Source: Candidatus Parcubacteria bacterium (GTDB lineage Bacteria; Patescibacteriota; Minisyncoccia; Minisyncoccales; Staskawiczbacteraceae). From it: a DNA stretch of 21,251 bases. This document shows positions 1 through 5,188 of the stretch, piece by piece. Every line of letters starts with the position of its first letter. Position 1 is the first letter of the stretch. The DNA is taken from NCBI GenBank assembly GCA_019658985.1, contig JAIFWS010000004.1, positions 1 to 21,251 of the forward strand, read 5' to 3'. The notes under the pieces were generated by a model, which searched no databases, was not told the origin of the DNA, and was given only the letters and a program-made list of their open reading frames with translations. A program made the translations under genes and the position numbers.

Positions 1-796
1 GGAGGAGGGGAAATGGCCGGCAGGCAAAGCATCCCTGCTCGCCATACACGCATTTCATCGGCTCTCCTAACTTCTCTTTGTCACGAGCGGTTTTCACTTT
101 TATCGCTTCGGCCAGCACCCTATTTTTAGCAGTTTCAATATCGGGAAGCACGACATCCGTCGGCTCATCGTTTCTATCAATATACCAATAGGCCGCGCCA
201 GACACTTTGCGCTTTTGAATACTCGGTTCATTTAACAATAGCGCGTAAATCGGCAACTGCAATGAATTAGGGTCTTCGTCGTTTTTGCCTGTTTTAAAAT
301 CAATTACCTTAATAGAATCCGTTTCAGGAATATATTCCAGCCAATCCACTTTCCCATTTAAAATAATATTATCTTTCTCCGACAGATAAAAATTCGGGGG
401 CATATTATTTTCCCGCGGCTTTAATTTCACCGCCAATTTCTCCAAGGGCCCGCGATGCGCGTCCACCCGCTCAATCATTTTCTTGGCACGGATTTTGGCC
501 ACAGTTTCTTCTTCAATGGTGGTAAATCCCCCAACCTTTCCCGAAACCCTCGCCCAATTTTCTTCAAATGTTTCTAATAACGGTTTTTTAAATCTCTCTT
601 CGCGTTTATATGCTAATAATCCTTCCAAAGTTTCGTGGACCGCGATTCCCAGCGACAAATGCTGATTGACAATATTTATTTTCATCCCGCGCGGATTTCG
701 GTACATATTGTGCAAATAGTAAGCCCGCGGACATTTTATAAAGTCGTTAATAGATGAGTGCGATACCCAAACCGCTCCGTATTTATCTGGTGGCAT
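1..796 (-). CDS. RecB-family PD-(D/E)XK nuclease, 3' part cut off by window edge
   Basis: The frame is open from an ATG at 796 to the window edge, giving 265 visible residues. The layout is that of the RecB/PDDEXK_1 nuclease family: an N-terminal CPRAYYL box (Cys22), a GxxxHxxLE helix with His54, catalytic Asp151 in GKVDWLE, the DFK core of VIDFKTGK (Asp166, Lys168), and the QxxxY helix (Gln180, Tyr184). Near the edge lie Cys249, Cys256 and Cys259; with Cys22 they could hold an iron-sulfur cluster, as in AddB/Cas4-type nucleases, though this is inference. In this family such domains act on DNA ends or single strands in recombination and repair. No helicase part is visible, so it is probably a stand-alone nuclease. 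A terminator hairpin of the upstream gene lies just before it, and no clear Shine-Dalgarno is seen. Confidence 0.88.
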   Translation of the reverse strand, partial: MPPDKYGAVWVSHSSINDFIKCPRAYYLHNMYRNPRGMKINIVNQHLSLGIAVHETLEGLLAYKREERFKKPLLETFEENWARVSGKVGGFTTIEEETVAKIRAKKMIERVDAHRGPLEKLAVKLKPRENNMPPNFYLSEKDNIILNGKVDWLEYIPETDSIKVIDFKTGKNDEDPNSLQLPIYALLLNEPSIQKRKVSGAAYWYIDRNDEPTDVVLPDIETAKNRVLAEAIKVKTARDKEKLGEPMKCVYGEQGCFACRPFPLL

Positions 797-825
797 ATGT
801 TTATTTCTTAATGCACTATTTTAGC

Positions 826-861
826 ACGAAAAAGAGCCCGCGCAAAACTGCGCGGGCTCTT
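826..861 (-). terminator. Intrinsic terminator of the DUF2914 membrane protein gene
   Basis: A 13-bp perfect stem (832-844 with 849-861, core GAGCCCGCGCA) has a four-base loop. On the minus strand it is followed by a run of five U. It lies directly after the stop codon at 869-871. Confidence 0.85.
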
Positions 862-868
862 CATAATT

Positions 869-1966
869 TTATCTTACTGTCTCCTCTAACTGTGTTGTAC
901 TTGTTGTCGGCCGCACAACCCTAAACGAAACCTTCGCCAGCACCTGGCCGCGCTCGCTTTGCACAAACACCCGCCACTTTCCCTCCGCCAAATTAGTCTG
1001 CCATGTATATCCTTTATACCCCGCTTCCCGGCCGCCATTAATGCTAAATGACAAATCCCCCTTGTTAATCCAATCTTTCGCTGCCGCGTCATAATACTGC
1101 CAACGGTGAACGATCGTGGTTTTTAAATTATCCGGACCCAAAATAGCTGTATACAGAATCGCCCGGTCGCGGGGATTCAAATGCAACGTTTGCCCGAAAA
1201 GCGCGACTTTTATAAAATTCTCGTGCTCGCCCAGCAAGCTATACGTCCCATTTTTGACTTTGATATTTTCATATACCCCGGCTTCCTGCAGTGATAACGG
1301 GATCGGCGGAATAATATTGGTAAAATACAGCACGGTCATGACTGCCGCGATAACAACGATAATAATAAAGAATAGCCGTTTTTGGTGAGCCAAGGTCTTG
1401 GAGAAATACGTCAGAAGATAAATATATCCGGCAAATACCACCAGACTCGCCCCCACCGCGCCCACAAACACCCAAGGGCTCAATGAACCGAACATATATG
1501 GCAACACTTCGGAAAACAGTGAAATAGTGGCGAAAAAATACACTCCAATCTGCACCAGCGGCTTTTCAAACCAATGCCGGAAGGTTTCGTTAAATACCAT
1601 CAGCAGCACAACTACAATCATCACCGGCCAACTGATGGAAAACGCTCCGGCCAGCCAGTAGAAGATAAGTGAAGCACCGAGCAACGCTCCAAACGAAAAT
1701 TGAATAATCAAAGGTGAAAACAACCGCAAATAATTAAACTTTTCCGATACCAGCTTTGCATCGTAGGCCTGCATAAAAATAATCACCGCACCCGCCAAAA
1801 ACCAATACCCAAACAACATGACAAACGTCACTACGATCGGAATATGCGTAAACTTCAAATATTCAAACACAAACCCCCCCAAAATAAACGCCGGCACCAA
1901 AACCCGCTCGTATTTCTTATACAGCGCCAACACTTTTTTATATTGGAGTTTAACAAACGTTTTCAT
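869..1966 (-). CDS. Polytopic membrane protein with C-terminal DUF2914-like domain
   Basis: 365 residues. About seven hydrophobic segments are visible (roughly 23-40, 43-65, 84-107, 112-126, 137-154, 162-188, 197-219), followed by a soluble tail. Residues about 265-351 resemble DUF2914: RAILYTAI, then VHRWQYYD, a Ser-rich SINGGREAGYKGYTW strand, and WRVFVQSERGQVLAKVSF near the end, which fits a beta-sandwich domain. The tail ends in a short Thr/Ser-rich stretch. The biochemical role of the family is unknown; placing the tail outside the cytoplasmic membrane is inference. It has its own terminator and no operon partner. The ATG start is followed by a basic stretch (KLQYKK) before the first membrane segment, which supports it. 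Confidence 0.8.
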   Translation of the reverse strand: MKTFVKLQYKKVLALYKKYERVLVPAFILGGFVFEYLKFTHIPIVVTFVMLFGYWFLAGAVIIFMQAYDAKLVSEKFNYLRLFSPLIIQFSFGALLGASLIFYWLAGAFSISWPVMIVVVLLMVFNETFRHWFEKPLVQIGVYFFATISLFSEVLPYMFGSLSPWVFVGAVGASLVVFAGYIYLLTYFSKTLAHQKRLFFIIIVVIAAVMTVLYFTNIIPPIPLSLQEAGVYENIKVKNGTYSLLGEHENFIKVALFGQTLHLNPRDRAILYTAILGPDNLKTTIVHRWQYYDAAAKDWINKGDLSFSINGGREAGYKGYTWQTNLAEGKWRVFVQSERGQVLAKVSFRVVRPTTSTTQLEETVR

Positions 1967-2100
1967 TAGGCAATAATAACAAAAAACCGCTTAAAAAGCG
2001 ACCTCTAGCAAGGCAAGCAAAAAATAACTAGACCCAATCAAAGGACTTATGCAGGCGGCAAGAGAAATGAGTTATCCACAGCTTATTGGATTGTAGGGTA
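1967..2100. other. Intergenic DNA, no gene seen
   Basis: AT-rich DNA between the DUF2914 gene and the plus-strand RNA/HicA unit. It holds a weak hairpin (around 1983-2000, CCGCTTAAAAAGCG) and one perfect DnaA-box word, TTATCCACA at 2072-2080. A single box is not evidence of an origin. Confidence 0.5.
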
Positions 2101-2129
2101 TGGACAAGACATTCCAATAGAGATAAAAT
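2101..2129 (+). promoter_or_regulatory. Sigma70-like promoter for the structured RNA / hicA-like unit
   Basis: TGGACA at 2101-2106, a 17-base spacer, then TAAAAT at 2124-2129. The predicted start is near 2136, about 90 bases before the folded RNA. A TATAAT word at 2132-2137 has no matching -35. Confidence 0.55.
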
Positions 2130-2227
2130 TATATAATTGAATATGGTGATTTTGCCTTTTGATGAAAAAGGGCAGGGAGGAGTGGGAGAAGCAGGCGCCT
2201 TATGAGATATATAAATTAAAAACTAAA

Positions 2228-2345
2228 TAGCTCTAAAGGAAGGGGTTTGCGGGGTCGAAAGACCTCGTAAAGCCAACGCTAAACGGGGTCATGACCATTT
2301 TGGTTACGACCTACAAGCTCCTCCCTTTAGAGCTTTTTGTTTATT
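2228..2345 (+). ncRNA. Candidate structured RNA closed by a terminator-like stem
   Basis: A long closing stem pairs AGCTCTAAAGG with CCTTTAGAGCT, and after one A-C mismatch continues with about five further pairs (AGGGG against CTCCT). Inside are two hairpins: one around a GAAA tetraloop (about 2250-2271, GGGGTC/GACCTC plus flanking pairs), and one pairing GGTCATGACC with GGTTACGACC around an ATTTT loop (about 2289-2313). The single-stranded joiner between them reads AAGCCAACGCTAAAC. The closing stem is followed by TTTTTG, so the whole element ends as an intrinsic terminator on this strand. A 45-base gap separates it from the hicA-like start. I do not recognise the family. It could be a stand-alone small RNA or a leader that controls read-through into the next gene. 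Confidence 0.55.
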
Positions 2346-2386
2346 CAACAATCATATTAATGAAAAATTAATAAATATTACGGCGC

Positions 2387-2647
2387 ATGGCAAAATATTT
2401 TAAAGCAAGAAGAGCAGGAGAATTGAATGCATTTTTAGAAGCGAATGGCTTTTATCTTGCAGGCAGAGATGGCGACGATAGAATATATGCCAAAAAAGGA
2501 TACAGGGGTACTATAAAAACGCCGGATAGAAAAAACGATGAAATTCCCGATGGGACAATGTGTTCAATTAAAAAGTGGATTCGTTCGTGTGGCTTCAGTA
2601 ATCAAGACATCCTCCACTGGTGGAAGCAAAACGGTTACGGAGAATAA
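2387..2647 (+). CDS. HicA-like small protein (YcfA/HicA fold), usual catalytic His absent
   Basis: 86 residues. The N-terminal AGELNAFLEANGFYLAGRDG matches the HicA pattern of a helix followed by a 'GF' strand, and GTMCSIKKWIRSCGFS matches the C-terminal 'GT..SI...G.S' part. HicA toxins are dsRBD-like mRNA-binding ribonucleases that depend on a His in a G-S-H box. Here that box reads G-D-D (residues 29-31), so the His is replaced by Asp and ordinary toxin activity is doubtful. No HicB gene follows in the same direction; a HicB-like gene converges from the other strand. There is no Shine-Dalgarno before the ATG. Structured RNAs lie on both sides and are probably transcribed with it. Confidence 0.7.
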   Translation: MAKYFKARRAGELNAFLEANGFYLAGRDGDDRIYAKKGYRGTIKTPDRKNDEIPDGTMCSIKKWIRSCGFSNQDILHWWKQNGYGE

Positions 2648-2649
2648 AA

Positions 2650-2669
2650 CAACCCCAGTTAAGGGGTTG
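2650..2669 (+). other. Hairpin just after the hicA-like stop
   Basis: A perfect 7-bp stem, CAACCCC (2650-2656) with GGGGTTG (2663-2669), around AGTTAA. It starts three bases after the stop codon. No U-run follows, so it is not a terminator. It may be the first arm of the downstream tRNA-like RNA. Confidence 0.6.
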
Positions 2670-2673
2670 AAAG

Positions 2674-2772
2674 ACTGAGGAATGGGGCTGTAGCACAATG
2701 GATGAGTGCGACCTATTTGCCGTAGGGTCAGATAAGGGTTCGAATCCCTTCAGCCTCATTCCTTAGTTTTTT
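2674..2772 (+). terminator. 17-bp extension of the tRNA acceptor stem followed by U6
   Basis: Ten further pairs (2674-2683 with 2758-2767, ACTGAGGAAT against ATTCCTTAGT, one G-U) stack on the seven acceptor pairs. This makes a continuous 17-bp helix, followed at once by six T at 2767-2772. The tRNA fold is therefore the 'loop' of a terminator-like hairpin. It ends transcripts coming from the hicA-like gene and stops five bases before the convergent gene's end. Confidence 0.65.
2684..2758 (+). tRNA. tRNA or tRNA-like cloverleaf, apparent anticodon TGC, atypical
   Basis: A full 75-base cloverleaf folds by hand: acceptor GGGGCTG/CAGCCTC (one G-U at pair 2-71), T8, A14 and A15; D arm GCAC/GTGC with GG in the loop; a T arm AAGGG/CCCTT with loop TTCGAAT; A73 and no encoded CCA. 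The anticodon loop TTTGCCG would give anticodon TGC (Ala). Three points argue against an ordinary tRNA-Ala. The G3-U70 identity pair is missing (the G-U is at 2-71). Base 37 is C rather than a purine. The first anticodon-stem pair is an A-G mismatch, unless one G is bulged. The acceptor stem also continues into its flanks (next entry). It may be a divergent tRNA or a tRNA-derived structured RNA. Confidence 0.7.
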
Positions 2773-2776
2773 CTCA

Positions 2777-3118
2777 CTAGAAGCTAGGAATTGGTTTTGA
2801 AGAAACAAAATAAGTTTCTTCATCATTATTCTTAAAACTTTCAATAAAACTTAACACAAAAGAAAGTCTATACATTATCTGATATCTGAAAGGAGGTTTT
2901 GTATTAATGCTACCCAAAAGGTCATCCTGGCTTTTTATAACCGTTGTTAAAATTAGGTGAGTTCCATTTAGCAATCTTTCTTTAACTTTTTCAAACGACT
3001 CTCCTTCTTGAACGTCTCCAGTTTCCCAGCAAATCCCAAGATATCTTCCATTAAATTTGAAGATTTTAAAGTGAAAAGTTCCCTCCTTCTTTGTATTGTA
3101 GAATTTCTTAAAGTTCAT
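2777..3118 (-). CDS. Small HicB-like (partial RNase H fold) protein
   Basis: 113 residues. The segment HFKIFKFNGRYLGICWETGDVQEGESFEKVKERL (written here as positions about 16-49) follows the HicB/DUF1902 pattern: a strand, a strand ending in 'GxC', an acidic 'D.QEG' turn and a helix 'SFEKVKERL'. HicB antitoxins block HicA; this copy has no C-terminal helix-turn-helix or ribbon-helix-helix that I can see, only a Phe/Ser-rich tail. It converges on the hicA-like gene instead of following it, so a functional pairing is inference. The start lies about five bases after the predicted transcription start of a good promoter (3130-3158), so the mRNA would be almost leaderless. Confidence 0.6.
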   Translation of the reverse strand: MNFKKFYNTKKEGTFHFKIFKFNGRYLGICWETGDVQEGESFEKVKERLLNGTHLILTTVIKSQDDLLGSINTKPPFRYQIMYRLSFVLSFIESFKNNDEETYFVSSKPIPSF

Positions 3119-3129
3119 TATCTGTATCT

Positions 3130-3158
3130 ATTATCTATTAATTAACCACCCTAGTCAA
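3130..3158 (-). promoter_or_regulatory. Promoter of the HicB-like gene, near-leaderless
   Basis: On the minus strand: TTGACT (3153-3158), a 17-base spacer, GATAAT (3130-3135). The predicted start near 3123 leaves about five bases before the ATG at 3118. Confidence 0.65.
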
Positions 3159-3194
3159 TAAAATTCTGTGGAAATCTATAGAAAATGACTCCGC

Positions 3195-3235
3195 ATAGGT
3201 ATCCACTATATTACCTATAATTCTCGATAAGTCAA
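3195..3235 (-). promoter_or_regulatory. Second upstream promoter with operator-like palindrome
   Basis: On the minus strand: TTGACT (3230-3235), a 16-base spacer, TAATAT (3208-3213). An inverted repeat, ATAGGTA (3195-3201) and TACCTAT (3212-3218) ten bases apart, covers the -10 and the start point, as an operator would. It would drive a longer transcript through 3158-3118. Confidence 0.45.
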
Positions 3236-3331
3236 CCCCACTAAATAATACCCCAAAAGATCTTAAAAAATGATGAAAAAGAGAAGATGGACACGGCAAA
3301 TTCGCAAAAGCCTAATCATATCCTAAAAAAT

Positions 3332-4255
3332 TTACTCCCTAAATTGATTCAACCTGAAATCTACCTGATAGATATAAACCTCCACATTTCGAAACATCGT
3401 TCGTGCATAATCTAATCTTTCGTCATACTGACCAGCAATAATAATTCCACTCACATCCTCATCTGCCTTATGCTTCTTTACCCATCCCATATATCTTGCT
3501 AGTTGCCCAACAGTATCGTCACTAGTTTGATTTTTCTTTAATTCGATGACAAGATATGAACCCGTCTTTTTATTCCTTGCCAAAATATCAATAGGACCCA
3601 CATCTGTTTTAAATTGCTGACTTAAAAGCTCTCCGTTCTCAATAATAAGATCATATTTTTTACTAAATTCCGTGCTATCCCAATTATGGATGATAAAATC
3701 TTCAAGCTGCTTTTCCATATAGAAAAGCCCTTGATTCGATTTAGATACAACAGTCTCAGAGGGCAATAAAATAATCTTCTTGTAATATTCCGTAATTGTA
3801 GAAAGGTCCGACGCTAAATCCGTTTTAGTCGCCTCTTTTTCAGTATCAGAATATACATAACTCACTTCCTGGCCAGTAATTCTAATTTTATATGATTTAA
3901 ATACAAATGAACCACCATAGCGCGGCACTTCTTGTTTGAAATAAGTAGTTACGGTCTCGGCAGAATTTAAAATTTCAGCTGGCCAAGATTGTAGTGGTTC
4001 TTCTGTTTCACTAATTCCATATGCCAAAATTAATGTCTGAAGGTCTTTATAATACAAATAGACGGGATAAATTCCCCGACTCACTTCTTGGTCCTGTGAC
4101 TTCAGTCCGATCCAGGGAATACGAGCCGGGGATCCCATTCCGAACGAAACTTTCATCGTTAACTCAGCCCATTCTTTGGGATAAGATGCTGTCTTTAAAT
4201 CTTTCGTCTGCGCCTGGAGAATAAAAACGTCTAATATATTTTTCCAATTCTGCAT
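3332..4255 (-). CDS. MrcB-N (DUF3578)-like domain fused to NucS-like PD-(D/E)XK nuclease
   Basis: 307 residues in two parts. Residues 1 to about 165 match the MrcB-like N-terminal domain (DUF3578): GMGSPARIPWIGL at 39-51 and GIYPVYLYYKDLQTLILAYG at 61-80 are its signature strands. Residues about 178-300 match the C-terminal catalytic domain of NucS/EndoMS-type nucleases: an E-x3-LEDFI helix, Asp223 in GPIDILA, the ELK core Glu238/Lys240, and GQLARYMGWVK with Gln251 and Tyr255. All active-site residues appear present. In known McrB-type systems the N-terminal domain reads modified or foreign DNA, so a modification- or structure-dependent DNA endonuclease is a reasonable inference. It lies 57 bases after the HEPN gene on the same strand, and both are much more AT-rich than lepA. 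Confidence 0.8.
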   Translation of the reverse strand: MQNWKNILDVFILQAQTKDLKTASYPKEWAELTMKVSFGMGSPARIPWIGLKSQDQEVSRGIYPVYLYYKDLQTLILAYGISETEEPLQSWPAEILNSAETVTTYFKQEVPRYGGSFVFKSYKIRITGQEVSYVYSDTEKEATKTDLASDLSTITEYYKKIILLPSETVVSKSNQGLFYMEKQLEDFIIHNWDSTEFSKKYDLIIENGELLSQQFKTDVGPIDILARNKKTGSYLVIELKKNQTSDDTVGQLARYMGWVKKHKADEDVSGIIIAGQYDERLDYARTMFRNVEVYIYQVDFRLNQFRE

Positions 4256-4312
4256 AATTTATTTTTTGTAGCGGCGTTCTGGAAACGTTCTCATACCTAA
4301 TTAATCAGGATT

Positions 4313-5176
4313 TTAAAATGTATTTTTTATTTTCTTTGCAATTTCGTACTCTTTATCGGTTAATTCGAGATGACATTTCGAACATTTATATAAACCAGAT
4401 CGACGGTTATATAAAGTTACTACTCCAGAAAAAAAAGTATCAGGATTATCTTTGGAAAAACCAAAGGAATCACAGCGCGGACATAGTTCTCCACCAAACG
4501 ATGTTCTATATGCATCTCCCATGTTTTCCATAGGAAGAGCCGTCATGGAAAAATCCATAGATCTGATAGCAAGGCCCGCAAAAGGAGAGTCATAATTTAC
4601 TTTTTCAATTTTCTTCTTTACTTCCTCAAATAAAACTTTTTCCAGCTCTCCTTCAGAATATTTTTTAATTGCTTTCTTGGGCTTATCTGTACCAATAGCC
4701 TGTTTATTAAATAGAGCAATAATGATATTAGATATCTTTTCCCAAACTGTTCCCATCATTTTAACAATATTTTCCTTATCTAGAAATATATCCTCATCTG
4801 ATTTGTAGCCATGAATCAGATGATTTCTTTTCTCGTATATATTGATTAAAACCTGTAACTCATCATCAGAAAATTCTTTATCAAATAATAATTTATATCT
4901 ACTAATGATCTCTGCAATTTTTATTGTTTCGATGTTAAGCTCTTTATTATTTACAATAGCTATAAGAGCATCGTTATCTCTGAATTTTGATACGTCAAAA
5001 ACTAATATTGGATTCTTTTTATATAACTTTAATTTAAAAGCTTTCTCTGCGACTATGCAGAATGAAATAATAATCTCCGGAAGATTATCATAATTTTCTT
5101 TACTCCCCGCGAGATATTCATTAACCAAAGAATACAATCTAAGAAGATATTTGTAATCTTTTTTTTCCTCTTTCAT
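4313..5176 (-). CDS. HEPN-like protein with C-terminal zinc ribbon
   Basis: 287 residues, predicted mostly helical and Lys/Ile-rich. Residues 117-122, RNHLIH, form the R-x4-H motif of HEPN domains, set in a helix after KLLFDKEFSDDELQVLINIYEK. HEPN domains with this motif are typically metal-independent ribonucleases in toxin-antitoxin, abortive-infection and CRISPR systems. The C-terminal part carries two CxxC pairs (Cys232/235 in CPRC, Cys265/268 in CSKC), which fit a zinc ribbon. The middle (about 160-225) is unrecognised. It starts only 12 bases after the lepA stop with no terminator between, so it may be expressed from the lepA promoter. Low GC compared with lepA suggests acquisition. Defence function is inference from the motif and the nuclease neighbour. 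Confidence 0.7.
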   Translation of the reverse strand: MKEEKKDYKYLLRLYSLVNEYLAGSKENYDNLPEIIISFCIVAEKAFKLKLYKKNPILVFDVSKFRDNDALIAIVNNKELNIETIKIAEIISRYKLLFDKEFSDDELQVLINIYEKRNHLIHGYKSDEDIFLDKENIVKMMGTVWEKISNIIIALFNKQAIGTDKPKKAIKKYSEGELEKVLFEEVKKKIEKVNYDSPFAGLAIRSMDFSMTALPMENMGDAYRTSFGGELCPRCDSFGFSKDNPDTFFSGVVTLYNRRSGLYKCSKCHLELTDKEYEIAKKIKNTF

Positions 5177-5188
5177 ATTTAAAAATCA

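Noticed and set aside
2072..2080. Perfect DnaA-box word TTATCCACA, possible replication origin
   Set aside because: Only one copy was seen, with no dnaA or dnaN nearby and no cluster of boxes or unwinding element.
2143..2205. Twenty-codon plus-strand ORF just after a TATAAT word, possible leader peptide
   Set aside because: No Shine-Dalgarno, and the TATAAT lacks a -35. It could occur by chance in this GC-richer patch.
2228..2345. Resemblance to a class I cyclic-di-GMP riboswitch (GAAA hairpin followed by AAAGCC and CTAAAC)
   Set aside because: The conserved 5' part before the first hairpin and the receptor arrangement of the second hairpin do not match, so I left the RNA unassigned.
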